A stretch of 64,000 bases of DNA from an uncultured Pseudomonadales bacterium (GTDB lineage Bacteria > Pseudomonadota > Gammaproteobacteria > Pseudomonadales > Azotimanducaceae). Both the position numbers and the translations under genes were made by a program. Where the stretch lies: NCBI GenBank assembly GCA_951813295.1, contig CATOTI010000002.1, positions 1,116,001-1,180,000 on the forward strand, read 5' to 3'. Positions 37,638-46,949 of this stretch are shown here, in pieces (the first letter of the stretch is position 1; each line of letters begins with the position of its first letter). The notes below the pieces were generated by a model. That model was given only the letters and a program-made list of their open reading frames with translations, had not been told where the DNA came from and searched no databases.

Positions 37638-39341
37638 CTAGAAGCGCGACTGCTCGAGCGGCACACCGGCGTGCTGCCAAGCATCGGCGAAGGCCGCTTC
37701 GACCTCGGCCGCCTCGGCATCACGCGCCTGGACACGCAAGCTCTTCGCAAGGCCGTAGAGCGACCAACCGTTGTTCTGGTTCCACGCAAGATCGTTCCGG
37801 TAGACGGCTTCCGCGTCCACTGCCCGGCCGGCGGCGAGAAGCGCCGCGCCTAGGTAATGGCGCATCGGCTGCGACCAGTCCGGCGGCTCGGTGTAGTTGT
37901 TGAGATCTTCGATCGCGACAGCCTTCTCGAAAGACTCGATGGCACCTTCGAGATCACCGCTAGCCTGGAGATACTCGCCACGCAAACCCGCGGCCGCTAG
38001 CTTCAGGATCGCCGAAGCCGGTGTCGCGCCGACGCGGTACGAATCCGCGTCATCGGCCATCGCGATCCCTTCGAGTTTCTCGACCTCGGCTAGTGCGGCG
38101 TCGAGCTGATTCGTGCCGATGTAGGCGCTGCCGACGGCAAAGCTCCACATACCGTCGAGATACGGTGTGCTCACAGCCGGTGGTTCTTCCTCGAAAAGCG
38201 CATCCCACTGGCCGAAGACCTTATGCACGATCCACGGTGCGGCGATTCGCTTCTGGCCACGCTGCGTGTTGTCGCCGACGAGGAGCGCCGATCGTTCCGC
38301 GGCTTCGATCGCAACGTCGTAGTTACCTTGCACGGTGGCCGCGTAACGAATGAAGTCGATCGCGTGCGGGGCATGCATTTTGTGCGATAGCGGGTAGGTG
38401 CCGATATTCGGTAACGGTCGATCACCCCAGATGGCGGCAAACTTCTCGTCCGCCGCTTGCGAGCGCACGTTCCAGTCGATTGCTTTCTGGAACTGCCCGA
38501 CGCGGACGTAGATATGCGCCGGCATATGCACCACGTGGCCCGCGATCGGCATCGTGGCTTCCAGTCGATCGGCGGCCCCGAGCGCCCGTTGTGGCTCCAT
38601 CGAAGCTTCCATCAAATGGATGTAGAGGTGATTGGCGCCCGGATGACCAGGCGTTTTCTCGAGCACACGCTCGAGTGCGGCTGCGACGGCGAGCGTCTCG
38701 CCCTTCGCTTCGCCACTTCGATGCCAGTAGTCCCATTTCCTGATCGACATAAAGGCCGCCGCGTAGAGCGCACCGATATCGGCATCCTCCGGGTTGGCAT
38801 CGTTCAGCGAACGCATCGCCCCGAGATACGCCCGGTCGCGTTCGGCGTCGTCCGGAATCGCTTCTTTGTCGTACAGCACCGCCAACGCTTCGATGAGCGC
38901 CCGTTCGGTCGAGTTGGCGTGTTCAATTCGTTCGAAGGCGCGATCGATCGCTTTCTTGCCTTCGCCTTTCGGATCGTCCGGCATATTGGCGTAGCGACTG
39001 TTCGGATTCGGTCCCATCGCGTGCGCCGCGCCCCAGTGGGGCATCGGATGGTTCGGATCGAGCCGTGCGGCTTCCTGATAGGACGCAATCGACTCCGGAA
39101 AATAGAACCCCCAGGCGAGACGTAGCCCCTGATCAAAAAACGCCTGCGCTTCGGCCACGTCTGTCGTGATCGGTCGGCTGTAGCTCCCGGAACCCGGGAC
39201 GAGAATCGCCCGGTCTTCGTCCGTCGAAGCCGCCTCAACGGGCGCCGCAGCCGGTGCGACGTCCTCGGCTTGCTCGACCGACGTATCGCCCTGGCACCCC
39301 ATGACGAGTGCCAAAGTCGTGATCGCGAAGAATCTCTGCAT
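37638..39341 (-). CDS. tetratricopeptide repeat lipoprotein
   Basis: 567 aa; MQRFFAITTLALVMGCQGD lipobox; SIASYQEAARLDPNHPMPHWGAAHAMGPN, QASGDLEGAIESFEKAVAIEDL. Confidence 0.88.
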   Translation of the reverse strand: MQRFFAITTLALVMGCQGDTSVEQAEDVAPAAAPVEAASTDEDRAILVPGSGSYSRPITTDVAEAQAFFDQGLRLAWGFYFPESIASYQEAARLDPNHPMPHWGAAHAMGPNPNSRYANMPDDPKGEGKKAIDRAFERIEHANSTERALIEALAVLYDKEAIPDDAERDRAYLGAMRSLNDANPEDADIGALYAAAFMSIRKWDYWHRSGEAKGETLAVAAALERVLEKTPGHPGANHLYIHLMEASMEPQRALGAADRLEATMPIAGHVVHMPAHIYVRVGQFQKAIDWNVRSQAADEKFAAIWGDRPLPNIGTYPLSHKMHAPHAIDFIRYAATVQGNYDVAIEAAERSALLVGDNTQRGQKRIAAPWIVHKVFGQWDALFEEEPPAVSTPYLDGMWSFAVGSAYIGTNQLDAALAEVEKLEGIAMADDADSYRVGATPASAILKLAAAGLRGEYLQASGDLEGAIESFEKAVAIEDLNNYTEPPDWSQPMRHYLGAALLAAGRAVDAEAVYRNDLAWNQNNGWSLYGLAKSLRVQARDAEAAEVEAAFADAWQHAGVPLEQSRF

Positions 39342-39398
39342 CGATACCCCTTTTCCTCTCGATCTCCCCCGTGCCGAACGATAGCAGTCATCGCTGCG

Positions 39399-39668
39399 CT
39401 AGGAAGAACCGGCGTTGCTTTCGAGTTCCTTGCACCCCATTGAAGTGCGACGCTTAACACTCCCGAACAACTCGAGACCCTCCGGTTCGAGCGCGGCGAC
39501 CGAGACCTGCACATCGATGATGGGTTTGGCGCCGAGCCCGACGATCGACGTCGAACCGATATGGTCGATGCGCAGCGCCAGGTCACCTAACGCGCGACGT
39601 AGTGTCGCACCGATGGAAGCAAACTCGCTGGCCCACGCAGGATCGTAGTCCGCTATCCGGACCTCCAT
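39399..39668 (-). pseudogene. truncated GrpB family protein
   Basis: VRIADYDPAWASEFASIGATLRRALGDLALRIDHIGSTSIVGLGAKPIIDVQVSVAALEP matches the GrpB N-terminus; the rest of the domain is missing after about 65 aa. Confidence 0.7.
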
Positions 39669-39670
39669 CG

Positions 39671-39823
39671 TCAGCGATGTTGATCGACGAGAATCGGGTT
39701 GCCGTCGGGATCAATGACGACGAAAGAGCCAGGCCCCAGTTTTTCGTAGAACGCTTTCGAGGCCTCGAGATCTGCGACGGTCAAGCTGATCGAGAATGCG
39801 CCGAGGTCCATGTCGCTCGCCAT
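39671..39823 (-). pseudogene. VOC/glyoxalase protein with internal deletion (50 aa)
   Basis: MASDMDLGAFSISLTVADLEASKAFYEKLG directly joined to PGSFVVIDPDGNPILVDQHR*: N- and C-terminal edges of a VOC domain without the middle. Confidence 0.75.
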
Positions 39824-39833
39824 GCGCCTTGCC

Positions 39834-41012
39834 TCAAGCAAACACTGCTAACGGTTCGAACGATCCGCCGAGAACCGTCCGGCTCACCCCCGGGCGGAGC
39901 CAACCGTCGATCGCCGTCGCATAAACCCGACGGAAGTCGATCAGCGGTTTGAGGTTGTCGCCTTCGAGCAAATCGTCGAGATTCGCCCGCTCGCCGTAGT
40001 GGCCGCCACGTACGGGTTTTCCAGCGAAGAACATGAGCCCCGCCGCACCGTGATCCGTGCCGCGGTTCGAGTTCTCGGGTACGCGGCGACCGAATTCGGA
40101 GAACGCCATCACGACGACTCGATCCGCATGACCCAGCCGCTCGAGATCCCGAATGAAGCCATGGATGCCATCGGCCGCGTATGACAGGAGACGTTGATGC
40201 AACGCCGGTTGTTCGACGTGGGTGTCGAATCCGTTATTGCGAAACGACACGTGGTAGAGGTTCGCCGGGAACCCCGCGTCGATACAGGCGGCTACCTTCG
40301 GCAGGTCCATCGGCGCGATGCCATAGTCGACCTGGCTCCGGTAACGCGACCAGGCGGCGCGTACGAGCCTGGAGCCATCGCGCGCACTCTGCGCGACGTG
40401 GTTGAGATAGTTCCGCGCTTCGTTCGTCGACTCACCGCCGCCCATCGACTCGAGAGCCGCGCGCGTCGATGCAAACGCCTTGCGCTCGAACCGCCCCGGA
40501 TCGTCGAACACGATTGGCGCGTGTTTGCTGCTCTTGACCGCGAGCGACTGCGACGGACCGATGTTGACGAGGAAATTAGGCTGACCTGTCGGGTCGAGGG
40601 CATCCGCGACCCGTCCGAGCCAGCCATGCTCCGACCCGCCATTCGGCACACCCGTGTGCCAATACGCCATCGACGTGAAGTGCGAATACGACGGCTGGTC
40701 GTAGCCGACGCTGTGAACAACCGCGAGATCTTCGGTCTCCCACAAGCGCTTGAGACCGAGCAATCCCGGGTTGAACCCATAGTAGTCGTCGAGCGGCAGG
40801 AGCGAATCGCGCCGGATGCCGATCGTCGGTCGCAATCGATAGTAGTTGTCGTCACCGTGCGGAACGATCGTGTTGAGGCCGTCATTGCCACCGGAGAGCT
40901 CGACGACGACCAGAATGGGTGGCTTCGCATCATCGACCCGCCCGAGCGCCGGCGCCGCCATTAGCCCGCCGAGGCCCACGAGGGCTTGCCGGCGCGTGAG
41001 TGAGATCTTCAT
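39834..41012 (-). CDS. DUF1501 domain-containing protein
   Basis: 392 aa; TRRQALVGLGGLMAAPALG, VVELSGGNDGLNTIVPHGDDNYYRLRPTIGI, MAFSEFGRRVPENSNRGTDHGAAG. Confidence 0.93.
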   Translation of the reverse strand: MKISLTRRQALVGLGGLMAAPALGRVDDAKPPILVVVELSGGNDGLNTIVPHGDDNYYRLRPTIGIRRDSLLPLDDYYGFNPGLLGLKRLWETEDLAVVHSVGYDQPSYSHFTSMAYWHTGVPNGGSEHGWLGRVADALDPTGQPNFLVNIGPSQSLAVKSSKHAPIVFDDPGRFERKAFASTRAALESMGGGESTNEARNYLNHVAQSARDGSRLVRAAWSRYRSQVDYGIAPMDLPKVAACIDAGFPANLYHVSFRNNGFDTHVEQPALHQRLLSYAADGIHGFIRDLERLGHADRVVVMAFSEFGRRVPENSNRGTDHGAAGLMFFAGKPVRGGHYGERANLDDLLEGDNLKPLIDFRRVYATAIDGWLRPGVSRTVLGGSFEPLAVFA

Positions 41013-42817
41013 CCGAGTTGGTACTCCGGTAGGCTCAACATGAGGTGGAGGAGTTCGCGCAATGGATCCTCCAGATAGCTCGTCGCCTCGTTCACATCGT
41101 CCGTGCCGAGCTGCTCGACGAGAAATGCGCTCAGTGAGCGCGCCGTATCGGCGGGAAGTTCGACCGAAAAGAAACGCTCGGCGAAATGCGCAACCACATC
41201 GTCCGCCGTGAGTAGCTCCTCACGCAGGACGATGCCAGCGAGATCCAGCCGCGCGGGTGCCCGAGGAATCGGAATGACCCGCTCCGTCGCGCGCTGCCAA
41301 CCGCGGTAACTGCCAAATCGTGTATTGAAGGCCTCATCTCGATCCGCGAGCAGGTTGGACGCCGCCATCATGTCGGCATCGATCGCATCACTGGCTGGCT
41401 TCGTCGCCTCGCTAATGGTCGCGCCTTCGCGCAATCGCCGATGCACCGCCCGAATCTCGTACCCGCCCATCCGGTCGGGCGCTACGAACGAGATGTCGTG
41501 GAAGACGACGTCCAGCACGAAATTGGCGCGATCGAAGAGCAGCCCCGGCGTCACCCAGCTTCGGCCCTGCGACCAGCCCGCGACGGTCGGCGGGTGGAAG
41601 AGGCGCTGGCCCAGCGCCCCCGTCACACTGTTGAAATCCGGGATGCCCGGAATCTCTTCGAGGCCCAACTTCTTGTACGTCGACACGGCGAGTTCGACCG
41701 GACCTTTGATACGCGAACCGATCGACTCGGGCGCGTAGAAATCGCGCGATAGGAAGAGCGTTTCGAGGTAAGCACCGACATCGAGATCGAGATCCCGGAA
41801 AAGCGCGCCGAGCCGCCGGGCGTGGTTTTCCGTAACGGATTCACGGACAAAGAAGCGATAGAGCTTCACGGCGATGAATTCGGCGGTCGCATCCCGGCTC
41901 ACGATGCGATCGATCACGTCGTCGCCATCAAAATTCCCGCATTCGCCGAGGAAGCATTTTTCGTCCCGATCGTGCTCGGTTTCGTTGAAGGCGAAATCGA
42001 GTCCGACGAAGTTCCAGCCCGTAAACGCACGTGCCGCTTCACGTATGTCGGCTTCGGCGTAGTGGCCGACGCCCATCGTGAAGAGTTCCATGATCTCGCG
42101 CGCAAAGTTCTCGTTCGGCGAACCCTTCACGTTGATCCCCGCGTCGAGGAACGCGAGCATGGCTGGATCCTTCGACACTTCGCGCAACAACACGTCGAAC
42201 TGACCCGCACCGGCGCGCCGGAAGAGCTCGAGTTGCTGGTGCATCTTGCGGTAGTCGCGAACCTTGTCTTCGTTCGTCGCGAAATGCCCGTGCCAGAAGA
42301 GCGCCAGTTTTTCTCGCAGCGGCGTGGGCGAGGTCAGCATTCGATTCGCCCACCAGTAGGCGACCCGATCGGTTTCCAGACGGCTCGCCCGCAGCCAGTA
42401 GAAGAACTCGTTGACGACCGGCTGGACCGGTCGATTGCCACCGGGTTTCACCTCGACGCCGAGCGCTGCACCCTCTCGCTTCGCCAATGCCGTCGTTGCC
42501 GGTCGGCTGGGCGGGAACGGATCGAGCCCTTCACGGAAGACACCCGAATGGACAAAGGGCGGGTCTTCATCAAGTGGCTGGAAAGCAAGAACACTCGCGA
42601 CGGCTGCCTCGGGAGGCATCGCCGCAAGTCGATCGACGTCACCGGGCGTCGCCCCGAAACCCGAACGCTCGAGCAGATGTTCAGCGTTTTCGCGGGTCCA
42701 ATCGGTGGAAGTGAGCGGCTCCAGGTCTTCGGCGCTCGGCGTCGCGTGCAGGGCGAGCCCGATCCCCAACGCCAAGATCTCGAGAACCCTCAGGCGAGTC
42801 GTCCGGTGCTTCGCCAT
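41009..42817 (-). CDS. DUF1800 domain-containing protein
   Basis: 602 aa; AEHLLERSGFGATPGDVDRLA, YWWANRMLTSPTPLREKLALFWHGHFATNEDKV, NENFAREIMELFTMGVGHYAEADIREAARAFTGW. Confidence 0.93.
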   Translation of the reverse strand: MAKHRTTRLRVLEILALGIGLALHATPSAEDLEPLTSTDWTRENAEHLLERSGFGATPGDVDRLAAMPPEAAVASVLAFQPLDEDPPFVHSGVFREGLDPFPPSRPATTALAKREGAALGVEVKPGGNRPVQPVVNEFFYWLRASRLETDRVAYWWANRMLTSPTPLREKLALFWHGHFATNEDKVRDYRKMHQQLELFRRAGAGQFDVLLREVSKDPAMLAFLDAGINVKGSPNENFAREIMELFTMGVGHYAEADIREAARAFTGWNFVGLDFAFNETEHDRDEKCFLGECGNFDGDDVIDRIVSRDATAEFIAVKLYRFFVRESVTENHARRLGALFRDLDLDVGAYLETLFLSRDFYAPESIGSRIKGPVELAVSTYKKLGLEEIPGIPDFNSVTGALGQRLFHPPTVAGWSQGRSWVTPGLLFDRANFVLDVVFHDISFVAPDRMGGYEIRAVHRRLREGATISEATKPASDAIDADMMAASNLLADRDEAFNTRFGSYRGWQRATERVIPIPRAPARLDLAGIVLREELLTADDVVAHFAERFFSVELPADTARSLSAFLVEQLGTDDVNEATSYLEDPLRELLHLMLSLPEYQLG

Positions 42818-42893
42818 GCGATTCCTCCGAATGTCAGTGCGGGCGAGTATCAGACGCGTTTCCGTCTCCTCGCAAGTTGCTAAACTTGCATCG

Positions 42894-43565
42894 GTGACTC
42901 CGCTAAAAGACGCGCACCTTCTACTTCGCGCAACCCTCGTCCTTCTCTTGATCGCATTCGCCGCCTACGTCGCGGTCGATCGAGGTTTGTTCGCGCTCGT
43001 CTTCGCGGCGGATCGAAGTTATCTGTCGAGCATCATTCTCGTCATCTACGTCGTCGCGACGACCCACTGGTTCTTTCTAGCCCGCGCGCTCAACCGCGAG
43101 CGGGCAGATTTCATTGCTTTCGAAGCCGAGCCGACGGTCATTTTCGAGCGCGGCGGGCTCATCGCCCACTTCGTGCGTGAACTCACCGCCGCGAATACGT
43201 CCCGTGACGTACTCGTCAACGCGCTGAACGATGATCTGTCGAACCGCCACGCACTCGGCCACCTGCTGGCGGACGTGCTGCTCAAGCTCGGGCTCCTCGG
43301 GACGATCATCGGCTTCATCCTGATGCTGATTCCCGTGGGCGAGATGCAGGACGTCGACGCGTCGTCGATGAAATCGCTGCTCGCGGCGATGAGCGGCGGC
43401 ATGGCCATCGCACTTTTCACGACCCTCACCGGCCTGGTGACGAGCCTCCTACTGCGCCTTCAATACCACATCCTCGACTCGTCGCTCGTCGAACTCGGCA
43501 CGCGTTTGAGCGTCGCCCTCGAACGCTCGTACGGCGACGGCGCGGCAGACAACAGCCACGCGTGA
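42894..43565 (+). CDS. MotA/TolQ/ExbB-type proton channel family protein
   Basis: VTPLKDAHLLLRATLVLLLIAFAAY...; LLLKLGLLGTIIGFILMLIP and SGGMAIALFTTLTGLVTSLLLRL match ExbB/TolQ channel motifs. GTG start. Confidence 0.85.
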   Translation: MTPLKDAHLLLRATLVLLLIAFAAYVAVDRGLFALVFAADRSYLSSIILVIYVVATTHWFFLARALNRERADFIAFEAEPTVIFERGGLIAHFVRELTAANTSRDVLVNALNDDLSNRHALGHLLADVLLKLGLLGTIIGFILMLIPVGEMQDVDASSMKSLLAAMSGGMAIALFTTLTGLVTSLLLRLQYHILDSSLVELGTRLSVALERSYGDGAADNSHA

Positions 43566-44173
43566 AGCATCCCGCCCTGCGAGCGAACGAGGATGCGTTC
43601 ACCGACCTCCTGTTCAACGCCTTGCTCGGATTCACGTTCATGTTCGTCGTCGCGTTCGCGCTCATCGACGACCCGACCGAAACCGGACGCGTCGACAACA
43701 AGGCGGAGATCCTGATCACCGTCAGTTGGCCGGACGGCCACCCCGACGACGTCGATACCATCGTCGAAGATCCACACGGCAATCTGCTCTGGTATCACAA
43801 TCGCGATACGGGGCTCATGCACCTCGACCGGGACGATCGCGGCCTCTTCCAGGATCGGGTCGTCGTCGACGGCGTCTCCGTCTCGAGCTCGATCAACCAG
43901 GAAACCGTTTCCGTTCGCGCGCTCAAGTCGGGCGAATACGTCGTCAACGTATTGCACTATCAGTCGAACTACCCCGAGCCCCTGCCGGTCACGGTCAAAG
44001 TCGAGAAGCTCAACCCCGAGGTCTCGATCGTGCACTACGCGAACATGGAGCTTAACGGCGTCGGCCACGAGGAAACCGCGGTTCGCTTTCGCCTCGACAG
44101 TGACGGCAACGTCGTCGATACGAACACGCGCGCAAAACCGCTACTCATCCGCGCCGTCGGACAGAAATCATGA
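43562..44173 (+). CDS. stator-like single-TM protein with DUF2135/YfaP-like C-terminal domain (putative)
   Basis: 203 aa; RANEDAFTDLLFNALLGFTFMFVVAFALIDD (TM with acidic residue), then ILITVSWPDGHPDDVDTIVEDPHGNLLWYHNRDTGLMHLDRDDRG...SGEYVVNVLHYQ. Overlaps the upstream stop by 4 nt. Confidence 0.7.
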   Translation: MKHPALRANEDAFTDLLFNALLGFTFMFVVAFALIDDPTETGRVDNKAEILITVSWPDGHPDDVDTIVEDPHGNLLWYHNRDTGLMHLDRDDRGLFQDRVVVDGVSVSSSINQETVSVRALKSGEYVVNVLHYQSNYPEPLPVTVKVEKLNPEVSIVHYANMELNGVGHEETAVRFRLDSDGNVVDTNTRAKPLLIRAVGQKS

Positions 44174-44742
44174 TGGTCGGCGTCATCGGCCTCGCCGTCG
44201 CCTATGCGGTGGTGGCCGCGCTCACGCTGAACTTGAACCTCGCGACAGCCTGGTCGCGGGAGGTCAAAGCCGGGGCGCTCATCGTCGTGGGCGTGCTCTT
44301 CTTCGTTTCATTCTGGAGCTTGAAGGGCATGCTGGGCTGGCCGGCGTCGGCCGACCTGCCCGCGGAGTTCCGGCTGCATTGGATCATGGTCGTCGATCCC
44401 GACAAGGTGACGGGCGACGATGGATCAATCTATTTCTGGGTCCGGGAACTGGACGCTGCTGGGATTCCGATCGGCGAACCACGCGCCCACTCGGTGATTT
44501 GGTCCGAGCGCGGTGCCGAGGAAGCTTCAGAAGCGCTCGCCCGACTGCAGGGCGGTGAGCCGCTCAACGGCTTCGTCACCCGCGAGATGATGGATCCCGC
44601 CGAGGGTGACACGATGGAGATCGAAGGCGAGGACTACCTGAACGATGATCTCGTCCTGTCGGGTGAAGGCGGCGCACGCCTCAACTTCGAGTTTCGACGT
44701 GCGCCGCTACCTACCCTGCCGCCAAAGGAAGCCCCGCTCTAG
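44170..44742 (+). CDS. two-TM protein of unknown function, third gene of channel operon
   Basis: 190 aa; MMVGVIGLAVAYAVVAALTLNLNLATAWSREVKAGALIVVGVLFFVSFWSLKGM, then soluble LHWIMVVDPDKVTGDDGSIYFWVRELD; overlaps the upstream stop by 4 nt. Confidence 0.75.
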   Translation: MMVGVIGLAVAYAVVAALTLNLNLATAWSREVKAGALIVVGVLFFVSFWSLKGMLGWPASADLPAEFRLHWIMVVDPDKVTGDDGSIYFWVRELDAAGIPIGEPRAHSVIWSERGAEEASEALARLQGGEPLNGFVTREMMDPAEGDTMEIEGEDYLNDDLVLSGEGGARLNFEFRRAPLPTLPPKEAPL

Positions 44743-46907
44743 GCTTCCCCGGCCGCGGCACGATCTTCCGTCGCGCGCTTGATGAGGTATTGCTGGATAC
44801 GACCGACATCTGTTGCATCCAACGTGTCGGAGAACCCGGCCATGCCGTTGTTGCGCAAGATGCCGTCGAGGACAACCGCATTGAACGCCGCGTGACGCTC
44901 TTTGGTCATCATCCTGAGATCCGGCAACGTTCCACTCGATACCGCAGCAAGGCCGTGACACGTGCCGCAGATATCGTGGTAGAGCTCCTCACCGCGCGCG
45001 ATATCCGCCGCTGATGCGGTGAGTTCCGGCTGCTCGGGAATCGAAAGATCCCGCGCGGTCGGCGTCGGTAGCTCGCCCGTTCCGCCGAGCGCGTAGACCA
45101 CGACCTTGCCCCAGTTGCCGTACTGATACGTCGCGGTTTCCGGAATGGCGTCGAGACGAATTCCCGCCCCCGTCATGATCGCGACAAACTGCTTGCCGTC
45201 GACCGCATAGGTCATCGGCGGCGCCACGATCGACGTGAAGGTATTCGACTGCCAGAGGATCGAACCATCATCCGAGTCGAACGCGGAAAGATTGCCGAGC
45301 GAGTCGCCCTGGAACACGAGACCGGCTGCTGTCGCGACCGTTCCGCCGTTCCACCAGTCGGCATGCTGGACCGACCAGGCCGTCTCGCCGGTCAGCGGGT
45401 CGAAGGCTTTGAGGTAACCGACCGGTGCGGCCCCCCCAGGCGTTTCGGTGAGAAGCTGGGCGATCCGACCGAATTCGATTCCCAAGTTCGAACGGCCAGG
45501 CGAGCGCTTGTACAGACCGGTTTCCTTGTAGTCGTCATCCATCGCGTAGACGAACGCGGCATCCTGGGCCGGGAAATAGACGAGCCCACGTTCGGGGTCG
45601 TACGCCATCGCCTGCCAGTTATGTGCACCGAGCGGGCCCGGCAGGATCCACTGTTCTTCTTCGGAATAGTCGACTTCCGCGTTCTCGACCGGTCGACCCG
45701 TATCCATGTCGACATGCGTCGCCCAGGTAACCGCACCGTACGGATGCGCGCGTAGCAGCGTGCCGTCGGCCCGGTCGATCACATAGAAGAAACCGTTCTT
45801 CGGCGCTTGCATCAGCACCTTGCGATCGACGCCGTCGACGTTCATGTCGGCGAGCATGATGTCCTGCACCGCCGTGTAGTCCCAGTTGTCGCCTGGCGTC
45901 GTCTGGTAGTACCACTTCATCGCGCCGGTGTCGGCGTCGAGGGCGACGATCGACGAGAGGAAGAGGTTGTCACCACCGCCGGGCGAGCGAATTGCGCGGG
46001 TCCAGGGCGCGCCGTTGCCGACGCCAATGTAGACCGAGTCGAAATCCGGGTCGTAAACGATGGAGTTCCAGACGGTGCCACCGCCACCGATCTCCCACCA
46101 CTCGCCGCCTTTCCAGGTCTCCGCGGCCATCTCCATTTCCGGGTGTTCGAACGGCAATGCGGGGTTGCCCGGCACGGTGAAGAACCGCCATTCCTGCTCA
46201 CCGGTCGCCGCGTCGTATGCCGTCACGTAACCACGCACGCCGAATTCGGCACCGCCGTTACCGATATAGACCTTGCCGCCCGCGGCACGCGGTGCGCCCG
46301 TGATCGTGTAGAAGCGCTCACGGTCGATGACCGTGTCGACTTCCCAGAGGAGGGCGCCGTCGGCCGCGTCGAGGGCGAGAAGCCGACCGTCGAGGGTCGC
46401 CACGTGCACACGACCTTCGTAGACGGCGAGGCCCCGGCTGATGACGCCGCAGCATGCCTTACGCGCAAACTCACCCGGTACTTCCGGGTCGTAACGCCAG
46501 ATTTCCGCGCCAGTCGCGGCGTTCAGCGCATAGGTGATGTTCCAGGCGCTCGTCAGATACATGACGCCGTCCACCACGAGCGGTGTCGCTTCGAGCGGGT
46601 GAATCGTGTCCAGGTCGAGATACCACTCGAGACCGAGTTCGCCGACGTTCTCGCTGTTGATCTGCGTCAACGTCGAATAGCGCTGCTCGCGGTAATCCTT
46701 ACCGTACGAAAGCCACGATTCGGGCTCCGCCGTTTCCGATGCGTTGATTCGCGCATCGTCCACCATCCCGGCCGTACCCGCCGGCGCGGGAACGGCTGGC
46801 GCTTCTGGCGCAGGCGCTGGCGCCGGTGTCGGCGCTTCCTGAGAACAGGCCGCAATCGCGGCACAGATCACGAGCACGGGCCATCGCGATTTGAATGTAA
46901 GACTCAT
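44739..46907 (-). CDS. PQQ-dependent alcohol dehydrogenase (quinohemoprotein, methanol/ethanol family)
   Basis: 722 aa; ARKACCGVISRGL (vicinal Cys), PGDNWDYTAVQ, C-terminal CGTCHG heme c site; lipoprotein-like N-terminus. Confidence 0.94.
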   Translation of the reverse strand: MSLTFKSRWPVLVICAAIAACSQEAPTPAPAPAPEAPAVPAPAGTAGMVDDARINASETAEPESWLSYGKDYREQRYSTLTQINSENVGELGLEWYLDLDTIHPLEATPLVVDGVMYLTSAWNITYALNAATGAEIWRYDPEVPGEFARKACCGVISRGLAVYEGRVHVATLDGRLLALDAADGALLWEVDTVIDRERFYTITGAPRAAGGKVYIGNGGAEFGVRGYVTAYDAATGEQEWRFFTVPGNPALPFEHPEMEMAAETWKGGEWWEIGGGGTVWNSIVYDPDFDSVYIGVGNGAPWTRAIRSPGGGDNLFLSSIVALDADTGAMKWYYQTTPGDNWDYTAVQDIMLADMNVDGVDRKVLMQAPKNGFFYVIDRADGTLLRAHPYGAVTWATHVDMDTGRPVENAEVDYSEEEQWILPGPLGAHNWQAMAYDPERGLVYFPAQDAAFVYAMDDDYKETGLYKRSPGRSNLGIEFGRIAQLLTETPGGAAPVGYLKAFDPLTGETAWSVQHADWWNGGTVATAAGLVFQGDSLGNLSAFDSDDGSILWQSNTFTSIVAPPMTYAVDGKQFVAIMTGAGIRLDAIPETATYQYGNWGKVVVYALGGTGELPTPTARDLSIPEQPELTASAADIARGEELYHDICGTCHGLAAVSSGTLPDLRMMTKERHAAFNAVVLDGILRNNGMAGFSDTLDATDVGRIQQYLIKRATEDRAAAGEA

Positions 46908-46949
46908 CGAGAGTTTCCCTCCGAGATTTTTCTTGGATCGTACACAGCG

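Noticed and set aside
39399-39480. Integron attC site at the end of the truncated GrpB
   Set aside because: A GTTAAGC matches GTTRRRY on the minus strand, but I could not identify the paired RYYYAAC and imperfect stem. Needs a covariance-model search before claiming.
42894-44742. Zorya-type phage defense (ZorA/ZorB) interpretation of the channel operon
   Set aside because: ORF1 lacks a long cytoplasmic tail, ORF2 lacks an OmpA-like domain, and no ZorC/ZorD/ZorE-like genes are adjacent.
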